Assembly (NCBI RefSeq): GCF_000004195.4
Contig: NC_030683.2
Coordinates: 66,948,764 to 67,012,763 of the forward strand
Direction of reading: 5' to 3'
Length of the DNA stretch: 64,000 nucleotides
From: Xenopus tropicalis
Taxonomy: Eukaryota > Chordata > Amphibia > Anura > Pipidae
The notes under the pieces were generated by a model, which was not told the origin of the DNA, made no database searches, and worked only from the letters and a program-made list of their open reading frames with translations. Positions 43,997 through 56,107 of the stretch are shown one piece after another. The translations under genes and the position numbers were made by a program. Numbering within the stretch: position 1 is the stretch's first letter; every line of letters starts with the position of its first letter.

Positions 43997-44798
43997 GTGT
44001 TTATATTATGGAAAATTAGTTTGTTAGGTTTTTTTTTTTCATTTTTAGACATTTAGAAGCCTATATCTTGTTACAGAATTGGAATTATACAAACTTTCTA
44101 CCAAATTTTGAAAGCTTAAGTTGTCCTGAAGAAAATGATATATCCTGGGTAAACTAAAAGTCCCCCAAAGGAAAGGCCCCTAAAGTGAAACAGTGCAAAA
44201 ATGTTCATAAACTGTCTGGCAATACAAGTTCTGCTTTGACCAAACGGCCGGCAGTGAAAGGGTTAAATTGTTAGATATTTTGATTGGAAATCAGCTAGTT
44301 TTAGTAGTTCCATCTATATACAAATGGTGTGTACACCTGATTTTTTTAATTGCATAAATGATTGATTGCAGCATTATGATTATCCCTCCTCCATACAAGT
44401 TTAAATGGAGGGGACATCTCAGTGGGAGGAATTAGATGCTGGCTCCTGTGCACTAAAGTGGTTTCATGTTTCTGTGCTTCTTTTGTAGATTGAATTGTGC
44501 CTTTAATACCTTCACAAGAGGGTTACTTATTTTCTGGCAAGGGGCTGACTTAGTGAAAAGTCTTAAAGTACGAGCTAGCAGTAATCCATGGAGTGCAATT
44601 CCTGGACTTATAGTTGTTTTGCTTTATACATTTAAAACAATGTCCCCCTACTGTTTGAATTTAATAAGCAGTTAATGAAACAGGGCCTTAGTCAGCAGAT
44701 GCAGCAAATATCTGACCATATTGAAATGGCATAATTATAGTGGTTTGCTCAAATAGCATTGCAATGGTGTGCATCAATTAATGTATAGTAAACCAGGT
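43997..44798. other. Intergenic DNA, no gene recognised
   Basis: The sequence up to about 44260 still looks like a continuation of the 41-42.6 kb repeat context; nothing coding is seen. Confidence 0.35.
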
Positions 44799-45445
44799 TT
44801 AAAGGACATGTAAATCCTACATGGTCCTATTATGTATATAATTTGGGCACCCCACCCCAAACCACATCATTTGTAGTGCAAGTACTCCCTCCATTCACCA
44901 GAACCATTACATTTTTTCTAAAACAAATAGCATCTTTTATCAGGCAGAAATTTTCCCTCTGATACATTATCAGTGACATTTACGTCTGCAAACAACACAT
45001 GTGCACAAAAACCCTTATTTAGTGTAAATTTCATTAAAGATGCAGGCTTACACAGGTAAAACTTGCTTTGATAAAAGTCTTGCTTGGAATAAGCACTATA
45101 ATGGTTAAGATGAGCTCAGGGGAAGAGGTTAGGAGAAAAAACAGGAGCAGACAATGGCATCGTTTCTATGGAAACCAGCAATGCCATCTTTTCATTGACT
45201 GCTATACTGGAGGGTATGTTTAGTAATCTGAGCTGAGAACTGAGCATGATCAGTAGCCAACAGCCAAATTCAATTCCTGAGGGATGGGGCTGAGTGGGTT
45301 AGAGAAGGAGAAGGAACTGTAAGTGATTAAGGGGATGCTATAGTCTTACTAATAACCTTTGAACAACCAGAGTAGCAGGTATTTAAAAAATTCAAAGAGG
45401 CTGTTTGCTGAATCCTTTTTTGTGGGGGGTTTACAAGTCCTTTAA
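44799..45445. mobile_element. T2/Kolobok-like MITE, complete
   Basis: Left TTTAAAGGACATGTAAATCC and right GGTTTACAAGTCCTTTAA are inverted repeats starting at TTAA on both sides, the target of T2/Kolobok elements. Its diverged relative is at 22171-22785. Confidence 0.8.
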
Positions 45446-46454
45446 GGCACTAAATGCTGATATGCAGGAAAGACCACAGATGATGTGTTTTTCCACATAA
45501 ACACATAAAAAAGCCACAACAAGGTAACAAAAGGGAAAATACCTTGTGGAAGGACCCTTTCCTTTGGGACACCTACTGAATTAATTAATGAATTTCTTAT
45601 TGGCACCTCTAGTGGTGTGGTCTAAGGAAATTCAAAGAATGTATCTGAAATAGCACCTGCAGACAAAGTTTATATGCTCAAATATTTTGAGCATTTGCAT
45701 ATATAATTATTTTCATGACTTTGCTACTAATGCAGAAGCAGTCTAACCCTTATTTTTCCTCTTTGATTCTGTTAAAAAATAGTAAACTTTATTACCCTAT
45801 GCTTTGTTATGTGTTTAATTAAAATTCAATTATGTTGTACTTTTCTAGCTACCATAACTGATTTGAAACAGCAAATGTTTTTAGCTTTTATGCAACTCTA
45901 ACTGTATTTATCTATGAACACAGAACAGCATCTGCTCATTTTGTGAACAAAATTCTATAAAGATACTATGGAAATAGTTTCAATGCCATGGAACTTCCAA
46001 ACCTATTGTAGAGAATGACTATTTGCTCCCCTAGGAACACCTAAAAGCCAAGAATGGGGAGTTAGAGTGATATTAAGGCTTTCACATAAGCAGCTACACA
46101 AGTGTTCAGATATTGTGGCTTGATTATGCACCATTCCTATACCAAGCACTGAATGCACATGAGACATGGCATGCAGCATTTCACATACATTTAGCACTTT
46201 AAAGTGCCAGAACAGAATGAAGATGTGTGAAACAGTCTCTGTGTTTTGTGATGGTATTAATACTAATGAAACTACTCATCCAGTAGAAAAATTGTCCTGT
46301 GTGCCATGAACCTTGTAGAATTATAAAGATTATTTACAAAGTAAGCACAATACCAGTGATATACTACACATTCAGAATCATGCCCAAGTGGTCTACATAG
46401 TGAAAACAAAAGTATTCTTTTATTGCTAAAAAGTCTTTTAAGGCATTTATGAGG
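45446..46454. other. Intergenic DNA, no gene recognised
   Basis: AT-rich; no motif of interest seen. Confidence 0.4.
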
Positions 46455-46705
46455 GAATTAAGGAATAACATTTTTGGTTGAGGCTTGTGAGTAACATGCT
46501 GCTCACCAAACCCTTGGATGTTGCTCTCAGTGCCCCCAAACCAGGTAGTTATTTTTGAATTCCTGACTTGGTGGCAAGTTTTGGTTGAATAAAAACACGA
46601 TTTACTTACTTAATAGCCAATCTTAGCCCTTATTTTTTTATACTCTCCAAGTCTTTTTACATTTGACTGTGGCTCACAAAAAAGAAAGGTTGAGGACCCC
46701 TGCTG
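46455..46705. mobile_element. hAT (Charlie-like) element end
   Basis: Ends AAAGGTTGAGGACCCCTGCTG, whose complement CAGCAGGGGTCCTCAACCTT resembles the CAGGGGTCCCCAACC terminus common in hAT elements. CACCAAACCCTTGGATGTTG and GACTGTGGCTCACAAAAAAG are also typical. The left terminus was not found. Confidence 0.55.
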
Positions 46706-47064
46706 TAAACCTATGTGACAGAATCAGTGAATCATGCAGATAAATCTCAGTGTATGCAGTGAATGCTATTTATGTCAGTCACTGCAAACAAAGGGGGCTA
46801 GTGTACCATATCTGCAATCCATCAATTTTTTTTTAGCCAGCAGATAAAACTTATGATAGGAGCAGTTGCATGGCAGACGTGGCAGTTCATATTGCCAAAG
46901 AACAATTACTTGAAAAGCATTTGCACAAGTACATTCAAAGCAGGCAACAGGGACAAATCAGGTGATTTGAGGTTATGCCTTATCGGCATTGGCTTATGAC
47001 TGGTTAGGGAAGGTACTCATTCATTTTTCATTGGAAAATACACCACAAACACAGCAAGACACTT
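46706..47064. other. Short intergenic stretch, nothing recognised
   Basis: No coding or repeat signature was seen between the hAT-like end and the palindromic MITE. Confidence 0.4.
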
Positions 47065-47289
47065 TGGGCCAGATTCAATTCAGTGAAAAAAGTTATCTCA
47101 TGGTTTATCATCAAAAACTTAAGGAAAAGATTCAGTTCGAGGAGAAAAAACTTTTCTCCTAATTCATTTCCATGTTTTTAATTCATTTATCACGTGGTAA
47201 ACCGCGAGATACGTTCTTCTGAACTGAATTGCATTTTGAATTGAATCTCACGTAATAAGCCGTTTTCTCACTGAATTTAATCTGGCCCA
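47065..47289. mobile_element. Palindromic MITE, TGGGCCAGATT termini
   Basis: TGGGCCAGATTCAATTCAGT and the complement of its right end TGGGCCAGATTAAATTCAGT differ by one base over 20. Much of the 225-bp element can fold back (TTTATCACGTGGTAAA core). The target duplication is not clear (TT either side). Confidence 0.7.
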
Positions 47290-49264
47290 TTGTGATACGT
47301 ATATGTCCAATTATTATAAATGTCTTCTTTCTGTTTTATTTAATTTACCAGGCTTTTTTCTGGGAAATTATCCTTACTAAAATTAAGAGTATAAAATACC
47401 TAATAATATTTAAGCTATTTATCTTAATGCCATTTTCTTGTAAATTGTCTGATAACCAAAGAGACAATTCAATCCCACAGCTATTCCATCTGTGGTAGAC
47501 AGCATGGCCAGTAAATTACATTTGAAATAGAATCCTCTCATCATTCATACTGTATGGAACATCAAAACTCAACAATTTAGTGCACCCAAAAGGAATGGTT
47601 GCTTACTTTGGCAAAGCATGAAAAATAATTATGTTTACGTTTTACCTGTCCAGTTTTTTATTGCATTGATAAGTTACCTTTCTGTATATTAGTATAAAAT
47701 ATGTATGTGTGCCCAAGAGTTTCCAGCCTTTAATTAAGTTTAATTAATTTAATATGCACAATATGCATTATGTAAACTTTTTGTCATTAAGTAGGCAAAA
47801 CAATATTTGGCTTTTTTTTTATTCATTTAAATTTTCTTCAGATATGTTTTTGACCCATCCATTAGTTACCATGAGGTAACTAATATTGTTTCCTTTAGCA
47901 TCCAATATGTGGGAGAAATATTTCAGGCTTGCTTATTTACATAACATCCATGCATATCTATTTAATAAAGTCTAAAAGTGTTTTAGTGTTTTTAAATATA
48001 AATATATATTTAGATGCACCACCACCTTACAGACAAAGCACATGACTAATAAGTTCAATACCAATCAAGTTGAACATTGGTTTAGGACATTTGGTTTGCA
48101 GTCTTATTCTCTTATAAGGTTTATCTACATCTTATATTTATTCAGGATTATTCATACTATACACACATCTAGAAAACTAGGCTCTATGAATTCTTGAAGT
48201 GTGTTATAATAAAGGAAAACTATACCCCCAAACAATGTAGGTTTCTATAAAAATAAATTGCATAAACAAGCTTGTATGAAAAAACCCTACACAAGGAGTG
48301 CCATTGGGTACCTTAGCCAAGTCAAAGGAAATAGCAATGGCATCACAAAGTACCAGGGGTTCTCTCCATTCAACCTACCTACAGTGCACACTCAAACTCT
48401 GAATAGGGTCCATAACAGCAGTGTTGTGAGAATGTGCCAATTGATTCTCCACTCTCAATTAGGTTGCTGACTTAATGAGTCATATCTTCATAGGGAGTCA
48501 TATTGTCACAAGGACAGCTGCTTTGTCATACATGATGCAAGAAGTTACTACTGGCTTGGGCATATGCAATGACACAATCATGCTCCCTAATGACATAAAG
48601 CCCTTATAATACCCTCATAGAGCCCCACTGACACCTATGGTTGTTGACAGTTCATTGGTCTCATTCTCACAGGTCACTCTGCACGTGGTATGTGCCTTTG
48701 TTATATTTCTGCATTGACTTTTGCCTGTGTGACTTTGTCTGCATTTGCCTTGCAGACCTGTTCCTGAACTTTGAACTTTGTACTGCATGAACCTTATATG
48801 TACTAAGCCTTGGACTTTCTCTTTTGCCTTTTTGTACTTTAATTTAATTTGCCAACCCTTCCTATGCCTATCTGTCTGTTTGTTCTACTGAACAAAGCCA
48901 GTATCTGTTGCCAGACTGCTATCAGCTTGTTTTCCCAGCCAGCCTCAACTACTCTCCTCTCTACATGAAACACTATGACCAGTGAACCAGTGGCTCTGTT
49001 CTGTCCCCACTGGCCATACCAAGCATCACTTGGTTAGATCACAAAATGTATATTCTGAAACATTAGCCAGATTATGTAAGGCATTACATTTCTAAAACAG
49101 AAAATGCATTGCAAATGCCTTGTACTAAACATGTACTTTGGGCCCTGAGGTTCAAGTGGAATCATGCCTTAACCTACCTGAGGAGTGGTAAGTGAAGCAG
49201 CTGTCATGTGGTCTTGCCCAAAACTTTAACAATATTCCTTTTTATAAATGTGGATTAACATATA
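47290..49264. other. Intergenic DNA, mostly unassigned
   Basis: Around 48209-48265 AAAGGAAAACTATACCCCCA matches the left end of a common frog MITE, truncated. The stretch 48640-48970 is pyrimidine-rich, LTR-like in feel, but without boundaries. No gene recognised. Confidence 0.4.
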
Positions 49265-49705
49265 GTAAAGGGGTTGTTCACCCTTAAGTTAAATTTTAGA
49301 ATCATGTAGAGAGTAATATTCTGAGACAATCTGCAATTAGTCTTCATTTTTTATTATTTGTGGGTTTTTTTTCACCATTTCACTTTTTGTTCAGCAGCTC
49401 TCCAGTTTGGAATATCAGCAGTTATCTGGTTGCTAGGGTTCAAATTTCATTAGCAACCAGGAAGTAGTTTGAATGAGACACTGGTATATTTATAGGAGAG
49501 GACCCGAATAGAAAGATAAGTAATTAAAAGAAACAAAAACAATACAACTGTAGTCTCACACTCACAGAGCAATAGCTTTTTGGCTGCCGGGGTCAGTTAC
49601 CCCCATTTGAAAGGGTTAGAGGAAGAAGGCAAATAACTCATAAATTATAACAAAGAAATAATGAAGACCAATTGAGAGGTTGCTTAAAATTGGCCATCCC
49701 TTTAA
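49265..49705. mobile_element. T2/Kolobok MITE (GGGGTTGTTCACC type)
   Basis: Left AAAGGGGTTGTTCACCCTTA and right TGGCCATCCCTTTAA agree with the T2 terminal consensus TTAAAGGRR. Internal GAATGAGACACTGGTATATT, GAATAGAAAGATAAG and GAAGACCAATTGAGAGGTTG are shared with the element at 59798-60765. Confidence 0.8.
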
Positions 49706-50275
49706 CCTAATAATAATATACAGTATATCCAGTTTGAAGGCACCTGCAGAGATCATATACAAGTCTTGTATACATACAGCTTGTTCTCCATCAATCATAA
49801 AGGTTTTATTTATTTTCTTCTTATCTTATACAAAGCTGATACATAAGCAGAAATAATAGTGTGTTTATTTCCAAAATCCGTTATCCATAGCAGGAAGGAA
49901 ACAGGTAGCCATAATGAAATCAAGATTATGTTACATGCATGCCTTTTATCTCAGCATGACAAATCCACAGTTTGTAAAAACTAGTCATTTAATAAAATAA
50001 AACTGGTGCTGAAGTAAAAAGGGGCATCTGTACTCAAAGTTTCCATTTACACGGATCAGCATTATAAAATGAGGTTTAATTGCTCTATACCAATATAATA
50101 AAAAATACAAATATAATCTACCAGGTTCATTTAACATTTTGATTTCAATAACAATGTTTCAATAACAATGCTTGCTAAATAAAATGTAACTTGCTAAAAT
50201 TTATATTTTTAACATATAAAACCCCATATTGGAAAAAGGAAAGCAAGTGCCCTGATTGTTCCATAAGTCAACTAC
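49706..50275. other. Intergenic DNA, no gene recognised
   Basis: Nothing identified. ATTTCAATAACAATG is repeated twice near 50140-50170. Confidence 0.4.
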
Positions 50276-50283
50276 TTATTGAG

Positions 50284-51018
50284 TAGAGATGTAGCGAACT
50301 GTTCGCCGGAGAACTAATTCGCACGAAAATCGGGTGTTCGCAAGTTCGCAAGTTCGCGAACTTTTAGTGATGTTCGCAATTTTGGGTTCGCCTTAGCTGG
50401 AGCCAAATTTTGACCTCTCACCCCAGAGCCAGCAGATACATGGCAGACAATCAGGCAGCTCTCCCTCCTGGACCACCCCCCGGACCACTCCCTTCCGTAT
50501 ATAAACCGAAGCCCAGCAGCCATTTTACATTCTGCCTGTGTGTGCTTGATGAGTTAGCATAGGGAGAGAGCTGTGCAGGGGTTTGAGGGGCAGTTTAGGT
50601 AGCTTTGCTGACTAGTAATCTACTTTCTACTGCTCTGTATGTAGCTGCTGTGGGCAGCTGTCCTGCTGATCATCTGCTATAACCCAATAGTCCTTGTAAA
50701 AGCAGTTTATTACATAAGTTTAGAAATGTAGTGTGATTTCTGCCCTTTACAGCACAAAACGAAACGCTGTGTCAACAACGTATTTTTCAGAGACATTTTT
50801 GCCCTTGATCCCCCTCCTGCATGTCACTGTCCAGGTCGTGGCACCCTTTAAACAACTTTAAAATCAGTTTTCTGGCCAGAAATGGCTTTTCTAGGTTTTA
50901 AAGTTCGCCTTCCCATTGAAGTCTATGGGGTTCGCAAAGTTCGCAAAAGTTCGCACTTTTTGGCAGAAGTTCGCGAACGGGTTCGCGAACTTTTTTTGTG
51001 AGGTTCGCTACATCTCTA
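50284..51018 (+). mobile_element. Deletion-derivative hAT MITE of the 28.7-35.9 kb element
   Basis: 735 bp with inverted ends TAGAGATGTAGCGAAC and GTTCGCTACATCTCTA and a perfect 8-bp duplication TTATTGAG (50276-50283 and 51019-51026). The left 415 bp equals the 5' end of the large hAT up to CCCAATAGTCCTTGTAA, and the right 320 bp equals its 3' end from AAAGCAGTTTATTAC; they are joined near 50697 through a TAA microhomology. It keeps the GTTCGCGAAC palindromes at both ends. It supplies the left terminus missing from the large copy. Confidence 0.92.
50496..50510 (+). promoter_or_regulatory. TATA-like promoter of the hAT family
   Basis: CCGTATATAAACCG lies about 210 bp inside the left end of the hAT derivative, in the position expected for the transposase promoter. 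The equivalent region has been deleted from the large element. Confidence 0.4.
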
Positions 51019-51026
51019 TTATTGAG

Positions 51027-51962
51027 AGTGAGTTTGATATTGAATAAAGCTTTGTAATTAGGAGTGTAAAGCAATCTTGGTACTATATAAGGGGTTTTGT
51101 TGCCTTTACCAAGTTGTACCTTTTTCCCTCTGTGGACTTTACTAATCAGGGCAACAAGGTGATCTTTCATATTTTTTACTTATGTTTACCAAAAGAAAAA
51201 GTCTTGGTGATCTACATTGTATGGCCAAGATTGTCCCACCCTGTCATGCCCCCTTTTCGTGGTAGTGTGCCATTCAGGGGTCCACTTTACTCTACCTGAA
51301 GTAGAGTAATAAAGCTAATAGTCAGGGAACATATAATTTACATGCAACTACTTAAAGCCCCAAAACACAAGGAAATGAAAGTTCCATAATATATTTACAG
51401 ATAAAGTGTGAACCTTAAAAATTTCTAGAAAGGTAATTAAAATAAAATAACAGCAGTTTGGACTGGTATGGCATCTGTGAGCAGGTTATAAATAATTCAT
51501 TTATTAGGCTCCTCTAAACACAAGAGACCATATGGAACTTCATTTAGTCAACAGACTAATAATGGCTTAACACAGCAGAGCTGAAATATTTTAATGTTTT
51601 TAAATGTTTCTGTGCATTTAAAATGTTGCACAGATTAAAAATAAATTTTATGTTATTTCAAATAAATAATTTTCATTTGTCTCTTATGCTAATTTAACAA
51701 GAAAATGCAAAATGTCTTCATGTTCTCACACAAAGAATTTGGCTCCTAAAATTACTTGTGTCTTTTTGCCTTGCCTCGTGGTAGCGGCACCCATGGGTCA
51801 CAATGTGTCTGACCCATTCAGCAAGGTTCTCTTGTGCTGGAAAGAAAAGTTACATTTTTTATGGTGCATTATATGGGAGTAGCAAAATTAACTATTATCT
51901 GCTGTAGCACTATATTACTTATTATTATTCCACCTGCAAGTGGTAAGTGATTGTGTTTTCTT
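51027..51962. other. Intergenic DNA, no gene recognised
   Basis: No coding or repeat signal until the acceptor-like TTTTCTTTTTAG just before the kinase relic. Confidence 0.4.
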
Positions 51963-52345
51963 TTTAGGATTCTACATGAAAAGTATACAGTGCAGTAGCA
52001 GACTGGTGGTCATTTGGCATCAACATCTGTGACATGGTCACTGGCCAACCACCCTTTTACAACAGTGACAATAAGCAGCTCATTTGTTGCACCAAATTTC
52101 ATGAACCCAAGATACCTGACTGGCTGGCTGGCAATGGTGGGATAGAAGTTTAACCATATTCACAAATATAATTATGCTCCATTTCTGCTCAATTGCTGGG
52201 ATTCAAACAAATAGATTTGAAGCAACGCCTTGGTGCAAGGAGACATGTGATGCCACTCATTCTACAAATCCATTGATTGGGTGGTGCTGGAAGAGAAAGG
52301 ATTATAACCCCCTTTCCAGCCGAGAACAGTAAGAACTTGGTTAGA
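51963..52345 (+). pseudogene. AGC-family Ser/Thr kinase relic (C-lobe)
   Basis: After TTTTTAG the frames read ILHEKY, then VADWWSFGINICDMVTGQPP with FYNSDNKQL, matching subdomain IX of AGC kinases (DWWSFG...MVTGQPPF). A second stretch gives LLGFKQIDLKQRLGARR (subdomain XI, the invariant Arg in RLG) and a third FYKSIDWVVLEEK then PPF, the start of the AGC C-terminal tail. The three parts are in different frames with stops between, so it is dead. Xenopus genomes, as I recall, contain expanded PKC/S6K-like families; this could be a lost exon pair or a retrocopy. The catalytic loop and DFG lie upstream in the family and were not found. Confidence 0.65.
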
Positions 52346-52437
52346 GAATATAATTCACAAATCTTTACATATGGATTATAGATGTGATGCTCTTCCTACA
52401 GCCCTACTAGATATTTGTAGAGGAACCAAGACACATA

Positions 52438-52526
52438 GGGGCTGATTTACTAAAATTTGTTTTTTTCTGGCCATGAAAGTTGCATAAACTGTTGTATTAA
52501 TACAACAGTTTATGCAACTTTCATAA
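52438..52526. mobile_element. Left end of a Harbinger-like MITE with a perfect palindrome
   Basis: GGGGCTGATTTACTAAAATT resembles the Harbinger termini at 12181 and 57269. It is followed at 52473-52524 by a 52-bp perfect spacer-free inverted repeat centred on TATTAATA. The element is cut immediately afterwards by the CR1 fragment at 52527; the right half is missing. Confidence 0.6.
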
Positions 52527-53359
52527 GCTGTAGGAGTCCTTGTAGATAATAAACTTGGCTGTAGCAAGCAATGCCAGGCAGCAGCTGCAAGGGCAAACAA
52601 GGTTTTGAGCTGTATTAAAAGGGGTATAGATTCACGGGAGGAGGGGGTTATTCTTCCCCTTTACAGAGCGCTGGTAAGGCCGCATCTAGAATATGCTGTT
52701 CAGTTTTGGTCTCCAGTGCTCAAACGGGACATTATTGAGTTAGAGAGGGTCCAGAGAAGGGCAACTAAGCTGGTAAAGGGTATGGAAAGTCTCAGTTATG
52801 AAGAAAGACTGGCCAAGTTGGGTCTGTTTATATTGGAGAAGAGGCGCTTAAGAGGTGACATGATAACTATGTATAAATATATAAAGGGATCATATAATAA
52901 CCTTTCTAATGTTTTATTTACCAGTAGGTCCTTCCAACGGACACGAGGGCACCCACTTCGTTTAGAAGAAGGGAGGTTCCATTTAAATATTCGGAAAGGA
53001 TTTTTTACAGTGAGAGCTGTGAAGTTCTGGAATTCCCTCCCCGAATCAGTCGTGCTGGCTGATACATTAAATAACTTTAAGAAGGGGCTGGATGGATTCT
53101 TAGCAAGTGAGGGAATACAGGGTTACGGGAGATAGCTCTTAGTACTAGTTGATCCAGGGACTGGTCCGATTGCCATCTTGGAGTCAGGAAGGAATTTTTT
53201 CCCCTCTGCGGCAAATTAGAGAGGCTTCAGATGGGGTTTTTTGCCTTCCTCTGGATCAACTAGTAGTTAGGCAGGTTATATATAGGCATTATGGTTGAAC
53301 TTGATGGACGTATGTCTTTTTTCAACCCAACTTACTATGTTACTATGTTACTATGTAAT
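52527..53359 (+). mobile_element. CR1 LINE 3' fragment, copy 1
   Basis: The frame from before 52605 to 53135 encodes the C-terminus of CR1 ORF2: RPHLEYAVQFWSPVLKRD, ERVQRRATKLVKGMESL, LEKRRLRGDMITMYKYI and TVRAVKFWNSLPESVV, with a natural stop. The 3' UTR holds GGATCAACTAGTAGTTAGGC, GTTGAACTTGATGGACG and the TTACTATG tail repeat (to 53359). About 97% identical to copy 2. This family differs from the longer LINE at 9105. Confidence 0.9.
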
Positions 53360-54453
53360 AAGATGTCACAATAATGTTTAAATTGTTTGTAAGAAAATGT
53401 CGAGTTTACATTAGAAAATCACACATTTTTTGAGCCGAAAGTATTGTTAAAACTGGAAAAATTAAAGTTTAAATGGACGTTCATTGCCATGAATCCTCTT
53501 TATTTTGCCCAAACAGGAATTGCTTCCACAGCCATTTTAAATTTTAAAATTGGATAACAATAATGTGTTTAAGTTTCGCTTGAAAATGTGTAAAATAGAA
53601 AACAATGAGGGGTTAACTTCCATTTAAAAGTGGGTGAAACTAAGAACAAAGAGGTGGTTAACTTCTCCTTTAAACTGGGTGAAACAGAAAACAACGAGGG
53701 GATTAGCTTCTCCTTGATAATGTGTTAAGGACATGCTGTCACTGACTATTCTATTCCTCTACAGTTCTAAGCCTCAACAGGACACAACAGTACTCGATAG
53801 ATCAAACCTGCCAAATTTTACTAAATTTTACAAAACTGTTAACTAAACATTAAGGGAGCAGTTCAGTGTAAAAATGAAAGTGGGCAAAATATATAGACAA
53901 AAATGTAATCTGAACGGCTGGAGTGACCAGATTTCTAACATAATTGCCAGAACTTTACTACCTCCTTTACAGCTTTCTAAGTTGTTAGCAGTCAGTAACC
54001 AATAAGTGACTTGAGTGGGGACTACATGGGACATAACTTTTCAGTTAGTTTGCATTCAAATCTGACCTGCATGCTCACAAACTAACTGATCAGTTATGTC
54101 CCGTGTGCCCCCCCCTAAATTCACTGACTAGCTAAGATGCTAGAGAGCTGAAAGCAGGAAGTAGTGTTCTGGGTATTATGTTAGACATCTGCCCACTACA
54201 GCCTTTATAGATTACATTTTTGCCTAACTAAATATATTACAAATGTTTGTTATTTTGTGCAGTCTATCCATTTTACCCAGTTTAATTTGTACACTGAACT
54301 TTTCCTGTTATTTCCAAAAACTCAAATTTTTGGGGGAAAATTTCAGAAAAAACTTGAATCTTTCGAGAAACAATATCAGAGAGTAATGGTAAAAAACAAT
54401 TTGTAAATCTTGAAAATATCTAGAAGTTAAAAAAATGACTTCTTGCTCTCTTT
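53360..54453. other. Intergenic DNA, no gene recognised
   Basis: No coding motif. AACTTCYCCTTTAAACTGGG-like words near 53600-53730 (GTGAAAC..AACAAMGAGG) recur three times, suggesting an old approximately 55-bp repeat. Confidence 0.35.
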
Positions 54454-55190
54454 ACAGGTATGGGATCCTTTATCCAGAAGCCCATAACCCATAATATTTC
54501 TGTAATAATAAAACAGTACCATGTACTTGGTCCCAGCTAAGATATATGTCAGGTTTACCAGGTCGCTCAGTAGTCGGGGTCACCGGGACTCTACAGCTAG
54601 GGTTAGGACAGTATGAAGTTAGCATCACACAAACGGCTCACACAACATGAAGCCTCCCAGGGTGAGGACAGGAGGAGTTGAGAGTGGAGAGAAGCCTGAG
54701 TGACTAACAAAAATGAGGTACCGAAGGAGAAGGCAAAAGCGTAGTCAGGCAGTTCTGGGTCAAGGGCAGGCAGCGTAGATTCAGATTTAGGGTCAGGCAG
54801 AGGTCAGGATGGGCGGCAAGGATTCAACAGGCAGAAGTCAGCAGCAGAGGATAACAGGAAATAACAGCTGGGCTTCAGGATAACCACGATAACCAGGCAC
54901 TGATCAGTACTACAAACCGCTTTAAATAGCTTGTCTTTTGGCGCCAATTCGCCTGTGTCTTGACGCACTACATAAAGACGCGCCCCATAATGATGCACCA
55001 CGTAATGATGCATCATGGCGTGACACTATCGCGTTAGCACGCAGATGGACATCGCTATGGCAATGCACACATTTGCGCACTGGAAGACGAAGGACAGGGA
55101 CTGATGTCACTGCAGCAGGGTAAGTATCCTTACAATATAATTAATCCTTATTGGGGCAAACAATTCTATTGGGTTTAATTAATGTATAAA
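54454..55190. mobile_element. ACAGGTATRGG MITE, split by a solo LTR
   Basis: 54454-54546 (ACAGGTATGGGATCCTTTAT to CAGCTAAGATATA) and 55135-55190 (ATATAATTAATCCTTATTGG, GGGTTTAATTAATG) are consecutive parts of the MITE in reverse orientation to the 13451 copy. The distal part is missing. Confidence 0.75.
54547..55134 (-). mobile_element. Solo LTR nested in a MITE
   Basis: 588 bp flanked by a perfect 5-bp duplication ATATA (54542-54546 and 55135-55139). On the minus strand it runs TGTAAGGATACTT to ACCTGACA, with canonical TG...CA ends and a TATA-like CTATTTAAAGCGG about one third in. No internal retroelement sequence remains. A Gypsy-type origin is likely from the structure but not proven. Confidence 0.8.
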
Positions 55191-55416
55191 CATTAATCCC
55201 CCCCTAACTGGCCTTCAGGCTGGGCCCCCTTAGCCCATAACAAGGTAACAGATATATAGAAACATTGGGGTAACAGTCACCCTGCTATAGTTCCAGGGGT
55301 ACCCAGGGCACAAATAAGCACTCATTTTTAGTGCCTGAATCTACAGAGGGTCTTTATGAAAGCTACCTCTTTTTTGCACTGAACACAATCATTTTTGAGC
55401 AATCATATTTGAGTAT

Positions 55417-55844
55417 GGAGCCCATTTATTAAAGCACAATGACCACGATTGTGAAAAATTCATCCTTTTTCTAAAGTTTAGAACTTTTCGTAATGACCAT
55501 GATAATATTGTTTAAAGTACGCAACTTTATGGAAATTTGCACAAAAAAATCTTATTTTTCCCAATGACTATGAAAATTTCGGAATTTATTCAAGCCATTG
55601 AGTCCTATGGAAAGCATCCAAAATCATGCATTAAAGTTTTAAAGTCAGAAAGGTTTATGCGCCGTTTACGATCGTTCGGATACGAAAATTTCATGACTTT
55701 CGGATCGCAACCACAATATTTTTGTACGACCACAACACAAATTTTCGTGCAATTTACGCACATCAGAAATTATTGTGGTTGCTACGAAATTTTTCCAATT
55801 GTGCTTTAAACAATCAGAAATTTGTGCTTTAATGAATGGTCCCC
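55417..55844. mobile_element. MITE with GGGRCCATTYATTAAAGCAC ends
   Basis: Left GGAGCCCATTTATTAAAGCA and right (complemented) GGGGACCATTCATTAAAGCA are inverted repeats flanked by TAT on both sides, compatible with a 3-bp Harbinger-type target. The interior is AT-rich with GTGGTTGC/ACCACAATA complementary words. Confidence 0.65.
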
Positions 55845-56107
55845 TATATATTATCATTAGTTCTGTGTGTCTATCCCATAGTCATGTTGGAGGAATTTCT
55901 ATATTACATTTTTTTTTTATATTGGAAGGACTATGGGGAGTATGAACATGAACATTGTCGAATTCTGATTTTTAGACGCATTATAAAACTCTGAAAAGTT
56001 TCAGTTTTTTCTCTGCTACTTTTTTGCTCTAAAAATTCGATTCGATAAAAAAAAAATGATGGTTAGTAAATGGGCCACCGAGTGTTAAAAGTCAGGTATT
56101 TTGTTTA

